Shown: positions 24,398-32,128 of the stretch, piece by piece | Layout: each line of letters opens with the position of its first letter | Numbering within the stretch: the first letter of the stretch is position 1 | IMG/VR virus record: IMGVR_UViG_3300044451_000175 | Span: 1-64,000 of that record | Origin: a virus | Direction: 5' to 3' (one strand) | Length of the DNA: 64,000 nucleotides | The notes under the pieces: generated by a model | What the model was told of the DNA's origin: nothing | Seen by the model: the letters and a program-made list of their open reading frames with translations, nothing else | Database searches by the model: none | Program-made: the position numbers and the translations under genes

Positions 24398-25555
24398 ATG
24401 AGTAAGTCAGAGAAGACCGCCGGGTTGACCGAATCGACCGGCGGCGAGAAGCATGGTCAAGATTCGGACGACAATTCCAAGCAAGATTCAGACCGTAAAC
24501 CTACCTGTCTGGACCGCGCCTACAAACTCTGTGCGGAGCGGCTCCAAGACGCACCTCGTCGGGTGGCGATCTTCGCCCACCCGGTTCCCGACCCTGACGC
24601 CATCGGCTCGATGATGGGCCTGTCGTGGTTCATGCGGAAAGCCTTCGATGTCGAGGTGGACTGCTTCTACGACGGTGTCATCAGCCACCCGCAGAACGTC
24701 TCCGTGGTAAACCTTCTTGACCCCGAACTCAAGAACATGGAAGACTTCCAGACGCAGAACTATGCGTTGCGGATGCTGGTGGACACCGTTCCGTCGCACG
24801 CCGCAGTCGGCAAGAACCAAGTCGATTTCGACTTGGTGTTCGACCACCACAAGGAAACTCCCAACGGCGGTTTCCGTGGCATCTTCGTCAATCTGAAGGC
24901 CGGTAGCTGTTGCGCTACCATCTACCAGTTCATCAAGTCGCGCGGCCTCGCGTTCGACTCCGGTAACGACCGGGACAGCCAGATCGCGACCGCGATGATG
25001 GTCGGCATCGCCACCGACACCGAGAACCTGCTCTCGGACGACACGACCGAGTACGAGTTCGAGGCGTACTGGAAGCTGTTCCCGTACCGCGATTCGGACG
25101 CACTGAAAAAGATCGTCAACTACAAGCGGCCCAAGTCGTGGGTGGACGCGAAAGCGAACGCTTCTCGTGAAGCGGTCATCAACGGCGAGGGCGTAGGCGT
25201 CGTCGGCCTCGGCTTCATCAACAGCCGCCAACGCGACCTGATCGCCGACGTTGCCGACGAGATGTCCACATGGGTCAACGTCGAAACCGCAATCGCTTTC
25301 GCGGTCGTGGACGGCGACCGGATCGAAGGTAGTGTTCGCTCCACGAACCCCAGTGTTTCGGTTCCGGCCTTGTGCAAGGAACTGGGCATGAAGTGCGGTT
25401 CCGGCGGCGGCAAGCTCGGCAAGGGTGCCTACCGCTACGGTCTGGGCGGCGTGTCGGTCGAAGAGGACGAGGAAGAGGATACACGGGCCAAGATGTGGGA
25501 GTTCATCAAGACGAAGGAAACCCGCCGAATCACAAAGATTGCTCGCGGTAGCTGA
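24398..25555 (+). CDS. DHH-family phosphoesterase (NrnA-like)
   Basis: 385 residues. A polar N-terminal extension (~45) is followed by DHH motifs: H-P-V-P-D-P-D-A-I-G-S (61-71), F-D-H-H-K near 148, and I-A-T-D-T-E-N-L near 210. The DHHA1-type end has a G-G-G-K-L-G-K-G region near 345. Such enzymes hydrolyse short oligoribonucleotides (nanoRNA), pAp or cyclic dinucleotides using Mn ions. In a phage this could recycle nucleotides or remove signalling dinucleotides; substrate is not readable from sequence. A terminator follows. Confidence 0.82.
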   Translation: MSKSEKTAGLTESTGGEKHGQDSDDNSKQDSDRKPTCLDRAYKLCAERLQDAPRRVAIFAHPVPDPDAIGSMMGLSWFMRKAFDVEVDCFYDGVISHPQNVSVVNLLDPELKNMEDFQTQNYALRMLVDTVPSHAAVGKNQVDFDLVFDHHKETPNGGFRGIFVNLKAGSCCATIYQFIKSRGLAFDSGNDRDSQIATAMMVGIATDTENLLSDDTTEYEFEAYWKLFPYRDSDALKKIVNYKRPKSWVDAKANASREAVINGEGVGVVGLGFINSRQRDLIADVADEMSTWVNVETAIAFAVVDGDRIEGSVRSTNPSVSVPALCKELGMKCGSGGGKLGKGAYRYGLGGVSVEEDEEEDTRAKMWEFIKTKETRRITKIARGS

Positions 25556-25578
25556 AAACTGTTAAGATCGCGCGTGTA

Positions 25579-25618
25579 AATAGCGTCGTGCCGTTTTGTG
25601 CGGCACGACGCTATTATG
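25579..25618 (+). terminator. Terminator after the DHH gene
   Basis: A 15-bp perfect stem (AATAGCGTCGTGCCG with CGGCACGACGCTATT) and a 7-nt loop, followed by a weak A/T tract. Confidence 0.7.
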
Positions 25619-25631
25619 ATTTAGGAGGCGT

Positions 25632-25892
25632 ATGACGCAGAGCGAAGTGGTTAAACTTCAACCACAACCGGCAGAACAGCAGATCCATGTGGCCGATTAT
25701 GTGCCGAACCAACCACGATTCAGCATCCGCTGTCAAAAGTGTCGTTGGGCGGTTGTGAACGGCGGCACGCGACCCGAACTCGCCGGTCTTCACGAGATCC
25801 CGAACAATTGCCCGACCTGTGGCAAAGCGAGGCAGTTCAAGTGTCCGAAGTGTGGCCGACCGGCGAAAATGACGCGAGTCAAGGGTGCCTGA
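25632..25892 (+). CDS. Double zinc-ribbon small protein
   Basis: 86 residues. Four CxxC knuckles are spread across the second half: R-C-Q-K-C, N-C-P-T-C, K-C-P-K-C plus one partial. It probably binds one or two zinc ions. GGAGG precedes the start. The following gene begins inside it in another frame. The function is unknown; the family is broad. Confidence 0.65.
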   Translation: MTQSEVVKLQPQPAEQQIHVADYVPNQPRFSIRCQKCRWAVVNGGTRPELAGLHEIPNNCPTCGKARQFKCPKCGRPAKMTRVKGA

Positions 25893-27115
25893 TCCACAAG
25901 AAGGGCGACCTCCCTTCTTGTAGCGGCAGGTTCGTTCCGCACATCAACTACGTTGACGGGAACGGTCTTTATCGCGGCAAAGAGAACACCCCCGCCGAAC
26001 TCAAGTTCAAGGTGTTCAAGTTTTCCAACAGGAAGCGTCCCGACGACATCAACAAAAGACTCATCGTCTCCGTCTTCAGCGAATTCGGGTGTGAGTCCCT
26101 GGCAGTCAACTACTGCTTGCCGTTCCTGTTCAATACACAGCCGCAATACTACCGGATCGCGGTCAGTTGGTACGGCCGCGAGTACCTCTATCGCCACTTG
26201 GTGGACGAGTTCTGGGAGCTTGAGGAGCCGCACCAGTGGCTCCGCGAGTACAGCCGGGCGTTCGCCCACGAGTCGAAAACGATGGACAAGATCGAACGCG
26301 CCCTGTCGCAACAAGGCGTGTTCCTCCCCGCCGCCGTGTTGGGCAACTTCTGCGTCGGCTACTTCTGCACGCAGTGCAAGATTTACTGGGGCGATCCGAC
26401 CAACAGCGCAAAAGTCTGTCAGCAGTGCAAAAGCCCGCACCTCGTCCACAGCATGTTCTCCCGCGTTCCAGAATTCCGACCCCACATCACTCCGGTCCCG
26501 CGTCCCGGCCCCGAAGCGATGAAGAAGGTCGCTCACATGGTCAAGCCGAATATGGTCGGCATTTTCGCGCGGCGGCGAGTCTCTTATGGCAGGAACCTGT
26601 CTGCGGATTTTTACGCCGATCTGATCCGGCGTTTGGAATCGATGGGCTACAACGTGATTTGGCTCGGAGAGAAGCAAAGTACACTCCCGTGTCCGCTGCC
26701 GCACGTCACGGACTTTTCACGCATGCCAGAATCGCGTGATCTCGAACTCACCCTGTCGATCATTTCGCAGTGCAAGTTCACGGTCCAACTTTGGACGGCC
26801 TCAACACGGTTTGCGGCGATGATGGGGGTTCCGTACCTGATCGTGGAGACGCCGGACCAAATCGCCGGCCCGCCCGGACAGGAAGGCATTCGCCTCGCTC
26901 TTTTGACGAAGAGTTACAAGCACAAGAAGATGGTGTACTCGCACTTCCGGTGTTTCGAGGACGACACCCCTGGCGGGCTGGCCGCAATTGAGAGGGGCAT
27001 CAGGGAAATGGAAGCCGGCAACTTCAAGGACGTGATCGGCCCGGTCGAGAACGAGTACAACGTCATCAAAAAAATGTCACAGTGCAAAGTATGGGACAGT
27101 ATGGAGGACAGGTGA
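25841..27115 (+). CDS. Glycosyltransferase-like protein (GT9/heptosyltransferase-like C-terminal half)
   Basis: 424 residues from a GTG with GAGG 8 nt upstream; the start is uncertain because no ATG is available near the conserved part. The N-terminal half contains a zinc knuckle pair (Y-F-C-T-Q-C ... V-C-Q-Q-C) near 190-215. The C-terminal half has N-M-V-G-I-F-A-R-R-R, G-Y-N-V-I-W-L-G-E-K and S-x-x-S-x-C-K-F-T-V-Q-L-W-T-A-S-T-R-F-A, like heptosyltransferase-type GT-B folds. With hldE it could add heptose or similar sugars to surface glycans. The assignment is by pattern only. Confidence 0.55.
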   Translation: MSEVWPTGENDASQGCLIHKKGDLPSCSGRFVPHINYVDGNGLYRGKENTPAELKFKVFKFSNRKRPDDINKRLIVSVFSEFGCESLAVNYCLPFLFNTQPQYYRIAVSWYGREYLYRHLVDEFWELEEPHQWLREYSRAFAHESKTMDKIERALSQQGVFLPAAVLGNFCVGYFCTQCKIYWGDPTNSAKVCQQCKSPHLVHSMFSRVPEFRPHITPVPRPGPEAMKKVAHMVKPNMVGIFARRRVSYGRNLSADFYADLIRRLESMGYNVIWLGEKQSTLPCPLPHVTDFSRMPESRDLELTLSIISQCKFTVQLWTASTRFAAMMGVPYLIVETPDQIAGPPGQEGIRLALLTKSYKHKKMVYSHFRCFEDDTPGGLAAIERGIREMEAGNFKDVIGPVENEYNVIKKMSQCKVWDSMEDR

Positions 27116-28251
27116 ACCGACTGGATCTCAAAGAGTACCTCGATTTGGCCTGCAAGCGTAACGGCCTCATCCGGCACTCCTACGAAGACAAGAACATCCC
27201 CAACGAGTTCGAGAACATTTGCGTCATGCCGTTCTTCGGCGACACGCGGCACACGTTCTTGGCTTCGAGTCTGTTGATGAGGCGATACCGAGAGGAGACA
27301 AAGGGGTCCAAATACTTTGTGCTGATCTCTTGGCCGGGCCATCAGAACTTGTTCTCGTGTGCCGACGAATTCTGGTCGCCAGATCCGAGTCTCGCCAAGA
27401 AGTTGTTGTCCGGTGTCAGTCGGTTTTCAAACAAGTCCGACGCCTATTCGTTGATGTTGACCGGCGTCCTCGAATCGTTCCGCGACGTGTCGAAGCCAGA
27501 GGTTTTCAACGAGTACCACTACAACGGCATCCAACAGGCGTTCTGGGATCGTTACCGTCACGTCAAGGTTTGGTTGCCTCAGATCTCTTCGCACGCCGTT
27601 TTGAACAAGGAATTCAGTCGGGAGGTCGCTGCGGCTCCGGGGTACAAGGTGTTGCTGTTGCCGACGCTGTCTGTCGATTCGTGGAAGTTGGGGCGAGTCG
27701 TCCAGACGCCGGTCCACAGAGACTTCTGGATCGCTCTGGTCAAACACTTGAAGCGTGAGGGTTTCGCGCCGGTCGTAGTCAGGAACTACAACACCTACGA
27801 CATCAGCCAGGATACCGCCGCCGACGCGGTCCATTTGGCCGATCCCGATGTCAACAAGCTGACTGCGGCGATGAGGCTGTGCGGGTGCGTTCTCGACGTG
27901 TTCAACGGTGCGTCTAGGTACGCGATAGCGGCCCGGACGCCTTACCTGTGCTGTGACGAGCGGTCGCGGTATTTTGGGAGCCGGGACTACGAGGTAGACG
28001 ACCTGTGCGGGTCTAAGGTGCCGCGAGAGTACGTCTATACTTTTTCTTCAATTTGTCAGATGCCGGCCCCCTATTGGGAACCCTCGCTATTTCGGCACGT
28101 TACAATGAAGCTGCAAGAGTTTCTGCCGGGCCTCGACCGTGATCGCTGGCCGCTGACGACAGAGACGAACCAGATTGTTCCTTACGACTCCGTGCGGAAG
28201 ATCAAAAGGAAGAAACTGGGTACAAAACTTCTCAAGATTATTAGGGACTGA
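27112..28251 (+). CDS. GT-B-like protein, probable second glycosyltransferase
   Basis: 379 residues from a GTG overlapping the preceding stop (GTGA) with a GGAGG-like site. The pattern of the C-terminal half (P-V-V-V-R-N-Y-N-T-Y, C-G-C-V-L-D-V-F-N-G-A-S-R-Y-A-I-A-A-R-T-P-Y-L) parallels the previous protein, where a sugar-donor site would lie. The N-terminal half begins with a nucleotide-site-like G-D-T-R-H-T-F-L. The pair may work as a two-step sugar transfer, or one may be regulatory. Assignment is tentative. Confidence 0.45.
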   Translation: MNRLDLKEYLDLACKRNGLIRHSYEDKNIPNEFENICVMPFFGDTRHTFLASSLLMRRYREETKGSKYFVLISWPGHQNLFSCADEFWSPDPSLAKKLLSGVSRFSNKSDAYSLMLTGVLESFRDVSKPEVFNEYHYNGIQQAFWDRYRHVKVWLPQISSHAVLNKEFSREVAAAPGYKVLLLPTLSVDSWKLGRVVQTPVHRDFWIALVKHLKREGFAPVVVRNYNTYDISQDTAADAVHLADPDVNKLTAAMRLCGCVLDVFNGASRYAIAARTPYLCCDERSRYFGSRDYEVDDLCGSKVPREYVYTFSSICQMPAPYWEPSLFRHVTMKLQEFLPGLDRDRWPLTTETNQIVPYDSVRKIKRKKLGTKLLKIIRD

Positions 28252-28260
28252 GGGCTTTAT

Positions 28261-28545
28261 ATGTCAGTCGCGAATGTTCGGGTGGTTGCGAGCAACACGT
28301 CGTACAACGCCACCCGCGATGAACGTGATCGGAACTTCAAGCATTTGTTCAAGGCTTTCAAGAGGGCGGTCGGTGCGGCCGGCGTGTTGAAGGAGTACAA
28401 GCGTCACGAGAGCTACGAGAGTCCTGCCAGGAAGAAACGCAGGAAGAAGCGTGAGTCCATGATCAACGCCTTGCGAGCCAAAATGCGTGAAAGCTTCCCG
28501 TACAGCAACAAGGACAAACCCAATAAAGAGAGGGAAGTTGAGTAA
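28261..28545 (+). CDS. rpsU: Ribosomal protein bS21 homologue
   Basis: 94 residues. The bS21 layout is clear: a short beta start (M-S-V-A-N-V-R-V-V), F-K-H-L-F-K-A-F-K-R-A-V-G-A-A-G-V-L-K-E-Y-K-R-H-E-S-Y-E-S-P, then A-R-K-K-R-R-K-K-R. It is longer than cellular bS21 (about 70) by a C-terminal Lys/Glu tail. bS21 sits near the anti-Shine-Dalgarno end of 16S rRNA, so a phage copy could bias initiation. A GAGGG site precedes it; the next gene starts 8 nt before its stop. Confidence 0.85.
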   Translation: MSVANVRVVASNTSYNATRDERDRNFKHLFKAFKRAVGAAGVLKEYKRHESYESPARKKRRKKRESMINALRAKMRESFPYSNKDKPNKEREVE

Positions 28546-28840
28546 AGGCAAAAAGCAGGACATCGCCAGCTTCAGCATGCCGATGGCGATGCAGGAAAAG
28601 CTCAAGCGGGTCAAAGAGAAAAAGGGTATCAAGTCGGTCAGCAAGCTCGTGCGTGATCTTGTTGACCGATATGTCATCGAAGACGACGACGTGGTGCCTG
28701 TAGTTCTGAAAGTACCCGCCCAACTCAAGGGCAACCCACAAGCACTCCGTCAATGGCTCGACAACCGCATTCCGAACGTCGTCGCGGCCCTCAGCCAGCC
28801 CGAAAAGGTGGAGAAGAGTGAAGAAAGCGATGAAGAATAA
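28538..28840 (+). CDS. Ribbon-helix-helix (CopG/Arc-like) DNA-binding protein
   Basis: 100 residues from TTG with GAGGGAAG upstream. A-S-F-S-M-P-M-A-M-Q-E-K-L-K-R-V-K-E is a beta strand then helix, followed by S-V-S-K-L-V-R-D-L-V-D-R-Y-V, the standard RHH dimer layout; a mixed acidic tail follows. It probably represses a phage promoter, possibly its own. Overlap with rpsU and def suggests one operon. Confidence 0.65.
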   Translation: MSKGKKQDIASFSMPMAMQEKLKRVKEKKGIKSVSKLVRDLVDRYVIEDDDVVPVVLKVPAQLKGNPQALRQWLDNRIPNVVAALSQPEKVEKSEESDEE

Positions 28841-29309
28841 GTCGCTCGTTGCGTATTCGGAGGTGCCGAGGAAGACCGAAGAGGTCAGCCGCGACGATCC
28901 GGCCGAAGTTTTCAAAAAGCTGAACTGTCTGCGGGTCATCTGCGCCCGCGAACGTGGGATCGGCCTCGCCGCCGTCCAAATCGGTATGACCGACCGGATG
29001 TTCGTAGTCCGCAACCCGGACGACAGCTTCAGGTTCTTCATCAACACCAAGTATCTCCCGGTCGGCGAGCAAACTTTTACCAGTTGCGAGTCGTGCCTCT
29101 CCATCCCCGGTCGCATGTTTCTTGTTCCCCGAAAGAGCGAGATCCGGGTGGTCGGGACGGAAGTGTTTGTCGGATCTGAGGTTACGTTCAAGGATGTCGA
29201 TTTTACCGAGTCGGACCCGCTTTACTCGGCGGTTTTCCAGCACGAGATCGACCACTGCGACGGGGTGATGATCAACGAGGTAGGTCAGGAAATTCGGGTT
29301 CGATGTTAA
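28818..29309 (+). CDS. def: Peptide deformylase
   Basis: 163 residues with all three family motifs: G-I-G-L-A-A-V-Q-I-G (47-56), E-S-C-L-S-I-P-G (91-98; the usual motif is E-G-C-L-S, so Gly is replaced by Ser) and H-E-I-D-H (142-146). The metal ligands Cys, His and His are in place. It removes the formyl group from new protein N-termini. The GTG start overlaps the preceding gene. Phage deformylases are known; here it sits with bS21, pointing to translation re-tuning. Confidence 0.88.
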   Translation: MKKAMKNKSLVAYSEVPRKTEEVSRDDPAEVFKKLNCLRVICARERGIGLAAVQIGMTDRMFVVRNPDDSFRFFINTKYLPVGEQTFTSCESCLSIPGRMFLVPRKSEIRVVGTEVFVGSEVTFKDVDFTESDPLYSAVFQHEIDHCDGVMINEVGQEIRVRC

Positions 29310-29318
29310 AAGAACGGC

Positions 29319-29347
29319 TTTACGACTTGGCCGGTTCTGCCTATACT
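29319..29347 (+). promoter_or_regulatory. Sigma-70-type promoter
   Basis: TTTACG at 29319-29324, a 17-nt spacer, and TATACT at 29342-29347, 32 nt before the start at 29380. Confidence 0.65.
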
Positions 29348-29379
29348 GAAAGTCGTGCCAACGGATCATTGGAGATTCC

Positions 29380-29655
29380 ATGCTCAGTCGTAAGCACTTG
29401 AACGACGTGTGTCTTCTGTATTCTGGAGACTCACGTCGTTGCCGTTTTCTCACGCAAGACGATTCCGACCCCTCGAAGTGGCACTGTTTGAAGCTTACCT
29501 CGCGCCGTCAGGACATAGACGTTGAAGTGGCCGATTTCATCAAAGACTGTCGGCGGAAGGGTCAAGACCCTGCGAAATCTGGGATGCCGCTCGGTGACAA
29601 CTGCGGCGGCTACCCTGTATTGAAGAACATCAATCAGGGCTATGATTGCCCATAG
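29380..29655 (+). CDS. Small unknown protein
   Basis: 91 residues. Cysteines (C-L-L, C-R-F, H-C-L, D-C-R, N-C-G-G, D-C-P) are scattered, possibly a metal site. GGAG lies before the ATG and a good promoter upstream. No family is recognised. Confidence 0.6.
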   Translation: MLSRKHLNDVCLLYSGDSRRCRFLTQDDSDPSKWHCLKLTSRRQDIDVEVADFIKDCRRKGQDPAKSGMPLGDNCGGYPVLKNINQGYDCP

Positions 29656-29690
29656 GTGAAAAAACCGCAAACCATGATCTATATACGATC

Positions 29691-30221
29691 ATGGAAGACA
29701 TGACAGGAAAGGTTCTCAACCGCCAGAAGGTCATCGAGATCGTAGAGGGGACAAAAAGACCTATCCTCTGGAACGTAAGATGTCTAAACTGCGGTGCCGA
29801 GAGAACTAACAATCGCGCCAACTTCTTAAAGGGGTACGGTTGTAAAACGTGTAGTATGCTCGCAAAGGGCCAAGCTGGTCTGAACAGGTTGTTTAGACAG
29901 TACAAGCGACAAGCGAAGAATCGTGGATTCCAACTTACGCTTGAAGACTTGAAGTTTTTGAGTGGTTCCAATTGTCACTATTGCGGTGTGGTTCCTCAAT
30001 CCGTGATATACGGCAACTCTCCAGGGACTTGGAGTGAGTATATGTACAATGGAATCGACCGCAAAGATAACACCCAGGACTACGTTCTGACAAACTGCGT
30101 CTCCTGTTGTTGGCGTTGCAATAGAACATTTGGTCCTTTGTTTGATTACGAAGAAAAACTGATACTCGCCGAGGCGTTGCGAAAAATCGACCGGCGGCGA
30201 CAAAGTCAAGACTGTCCCTAA
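29691..30221 (+). CDS. HNH homing-type endonuclease
   Basis: 176 residues. An N-terminal zinc knuckle (C-L-N-C-G ... C-K-T-C, about 35-65) is followed by a basic helical linker and the nuclease: C-H-Y-C-G, then N-G-I-D-R-K-D-N-T-Q-D-Y-V-L-T-N-C-V-S-C-C-W-R-C-N, the usual phage HNH pattern. Its ATG has TATATAC 4 nt upstream and no Shine-Dalgarno site; the same 15 bases occur before the minus-strand gene at 44020. It is free-standing, not in an intron. Confidence 0.78.
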   Translation: MEDMTGKVLNRQKVIEIVEGTKRPILWNVRCLNCGAERTNNRANFLKGYGCKTCSMLAKGQAGLNRLFRQYKRQAKNRGFQLTLEDLKFLSGSNCHYCGVVPQSVIYGNSPGTWSEYMYNGIDRKDNTQDYVLTNCVSCCWRCNRTFGPLFDYEEKLILAEALRKIDRRRQSQDCP

Positions 30222-30259
30222 TCCGGCCGTTTTCATCAGTCACCCGTGGAGACTCGCGT

Positions 30260-30667
30260 ATGAGCGATCAAGTCTTGGACGACGATTTGGATGAGGACAA
30301 GAAAGACCAGCCCACAGTCAAGGACGTGGTCGCGGACGCGAAGTTGTGGATGGGCAGTTACTTCTCGGACAAGCCCTACTACTGCGGCGGTTCGATACCC
30401 CATCACATCCTCTACAACCAGAAGCGGATCAACCTCGTCCTCGACTGCACGTTCGATCACGCGATGGACATCGCCCACGAAGCGTTGGAGAAGAACTTGA
30501 CCGACGAGGACTGGGAATACATCGATGCCGGCGGGGTCGGCCCTGACATCAAAAGCCTGATTTCCGTGCTACATAGCATGTCGGACGAGAAGGTGCCGCA
30601 GGAGTACAGTCCGGGCATGCTGGTCGTCTACCTCGAACTCTGCATGGGTCTTGATGTCGCGTATTGA
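30260..30667 (+). CDS. Unknown acidic protein, 135 residues
   Basis: An acidic N-terminus (D-D-D-L-D-E-D-K-K) is followed by a compact region with H-H-I-L-Y-N-Q-K-R near 48-56 and two helices. No catalytic signature is recognised. A TATGAG start follows a GTGGAGAC site. Confidence 0.55.
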   Translation: MSDQVLDDDLDEDKKDQPTVKDVVADAKLWMGSYFSDKPYYCGGSIPHHILYNQKRINLVLDCTFDHAMDIAHEALEKNLTDEDWEYIDAGGVGPDIKSLISVLHSMSDEKVPQEYSPGMLVVYLELCMGLDVAY

Positions 30668-31040
30668 ATTCGTCTGGACGCCTGAGATGGACCTGTGGTT
30701 CATCTCAGGCGATTTCTTTGAGCAGCCCATCCCCCGCGAAAAAGAGTACCTGCTCAAGTATTTCGAGTCGCGGCTCCAGCGGCAGTTCGTGAGATACTTT
30801 TTGTTGTTTCGGTCGCCGCGAAACTTCACCGATCACACCGGCCTTCGGGTTCTCCCGCTCTGGCTTCGCAAGCTCCGCAAGAAGATGAACATTCTCGAAA
30901 CCGCCCACGCGAAGGCGAAGGCGGATTTTGATTTGGAGCTTGTAGCAAAGATCGAAACCGGCGTATATAAGGTATGTCACTCCTCACGTTCAAAGACTGG
31001 CGCAAAAAGCAAAACGAGTCCAGTCCACAAACCCGTTTGA
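30654..31040 (+). CDS. Unknown protein, 128 residues
   Basis: It overlaps the previous gene by 14 nt and the next by 67 nt. The N-terminal half is aromatic (W-T-P-E-M-D-L-W-F-I-S-G), then long basic helices follow (about 75-110). The tail lies inside the next gene in another frame and is Ser/Lys-rich, so the true end may be functionally dispensable. No family is recognised. Confidence 0.5.
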   Translation: MSRIEFVWTPEMDLWFISGDFFEQPIPREKEYLLKYFESRLQRQFVRYFLLFRSPRNFTDHTGLRVLPLWLRKLRKKMNILETAHAKAKADFDLELVAKIETGVYKVCHSSRSKTGAKSKTSPVHKPV

Positions 31041-31198
31041 TGCAAGGTATCGCGCGAGGCAACTACCCGCCGACCGCGTCCCCGTTCACCCACTCCACGC
31101 CGGCTCCGTGGCAGTTGGACGCCAACGAAAAGGCGCTGAAGAAGGGCAAAAAGCGTAAGCATCGGAAGAAAAAGGGCGGTGCGAAAAAAAAAGACTGA
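30974..31198 (+). CDS. Basic protein with capsid-targeting-like N-terminus, possible frameshift
   Basis: 74 residues beginning MSLLTFKDWRKKQNESS, matching the shared motif, followed by a Pro/Ser/Thr middle and a very basic C-terminus (K-K-G-K-K-R-K-H-R-K-K-K-G-G-A-K-K-K). TATATAA stands 3 nt before the ATG. The stop follows nine A residues (31184-31192); a -1 shift there continues in frame for ~60 codons (next entry). The basic tail would suit DNA binding in a capsid. Confidence 0.55.
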   Translation: MSLLTFKDWRKKQNESSPQTRLMQGIARGNYPPTASPFTHSTPAPWQLDANEKALKKGKKRKHRKKKGGAKKKD

Positions 31199-31374
31199 AG
31201 AGGCCGAAGAAGATCGACCGGCCTCGTCCGTTCAACGGCAGTCTTGACCAGTGGGTTGCGGCGGCGGATAATCTTGAGAAGGCTCTTTTGAAACTCAAAG
31301 ACGCCCGATCCAAAGCCAAGTTGAAGAAACCCAAAGCCAATGAACGAGATAACCCTCAATCAAAAACAACATGA
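31189..31374 (+). CDS. Open frame without a start, possible -1 frameshift extension of the 30974 gene
   Basis: About 61 codons read well as protein (R-P-K-K-I-D-R-P-R-P-F-N-G-S-L-D-Q-W-V then a helical A/L/K-rich stretch) but have no ATG, GTG or TTG near the beginning. The A9 run just upstream (31184-31192) is a classical slippery sequence for -1 shifts or polymerase slippage. Alternatives are a sequencing indel in the homopolymer or a decayed gene. Its end overlaps the next gene by 35 nt. Confidence 0.4.
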   Translation, partial: KRLKRPKKIDRPRPFNGSLDQWVAAADNLEKALLKLKDARSKAKLKKPKANERDNPQSKTT

Positions 31375-31777
31375 CGACATGGAGGTCGTTGTCGATCAGA
31401 GCGGCAGCACGTTTCTCATCGTCGCCGTTCAACACAAGGATTCGTCTCGGAACACACTGAACCGGATCACCTGCAAACGTGGCGTGCCGATGGCCGGACA
31501 CGTTTACGACTCCAAACAAGACTGCTACTTCTTCCCTTGCGTTGATTACTTGCTGATCGGCACCATCAATGCCGCCGCCCACGTCATCTCCAAGAGCAAC
31601 GGCTGGTCGCTCCGCGTTCCCATCGCCCTGTCGATCATTCCCGGCCTGCTCGAAGACGTTCAGAAGTCCGACCTCAAGCATTTTGTGGAGTCGTATGACC
31701 CAGAACAACACACTTTCAAGTACCTCCAACTCATCGACGCCAACGAGTCGTACCCTCCCGTCAAACAATCGGTATGA
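31340..31777 (+). CDS. Unknown protein, 145 residues
   Basis: Beta-rich N-terminus (M-E-V-V-V-D-Q-S-G-S-T-F-L-I-V-A-V) and helical end. Cys at 46 and 62-65 are not in a known metal arrangement. There is no clear ribosome-binding site. Family unknown. Confidence 0.55.
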   Translation: MNEITLNQKQHDDMEVVVDQSGSTFLIVAVQHKDSSRNTLNRITCKRGVPMAGHVYDSKQDCYFFPCVDYLLIGTINAAAHVISKSNGWSLRVPIALSIIPGLLEDVQKSDLKHFVESYDPEQHTFKYLQLIDANESYPPVKQSV

Positions 31778-31799
31778 CGATCTGCCGCTGGCCGTCACA

Positions 31800-32123
31800 A
31801 TGGTCGCGAAGTCCCTGACACGCTACGGCGTGGCGGCGGTCATTTGCGACCGCCAGCTTTTCGCCATCGGACAGGGCGACACGGCCGAACTCGACGCGGT
31901 CGCGGCGTTCGGAACTGACCTCAACTCGGCCACGATGTACACGACCCGTAAACCCGACCAAGCGGTCATTACGCTTCTGGAAAAGTGCGGGCTGCGGCGG
32001 ATCGCGGTTTTGCAGACGGCACCGGACGGACACGATTCGTCGCGCGGGATCGTGGACTACTTGGGCGGGTGCGTTTTCCGCATGAGGGACATGATGAAGT
32101 CTTTGCCGGGGATGGATAGATAA
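31800..32123 (+). CDS. Unknown protein, 107 residues
   Basis: From the ATG at 31800: M-V-A-K-S-L-T-R-Y-G-V-A-A-V-I-C-D-R-Q-L-F-A-I-G-Q-G. The start resembles the strand order of deaminase-like folds, but the CxxC zinc motif is missing, so I do not call it a deaminase. Longer in-frame starts in the previous gene are possible. It ends 5 nt before the next start. Confidence 0.5.
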   Translation: MVAKSLTRYGVAAVICDRQLFAIGQGDTAELDAVAAFGTDLNSATMYTTRKPDQAVITLLEKCGLRRIAVLQTAPDGHDSSRGIVDYLGGCVFRMRDMMKSLPGMDR

Positions 32124-32128
32124 GCTTC

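Noticed and set aside
31800-32123. Deaminase assignment for the 31800 protein
   Set aside because: The strand order is similar, but the zinc-binding C-x-x-C pair of cytidine/deoxycytidylate deaminases is missing.
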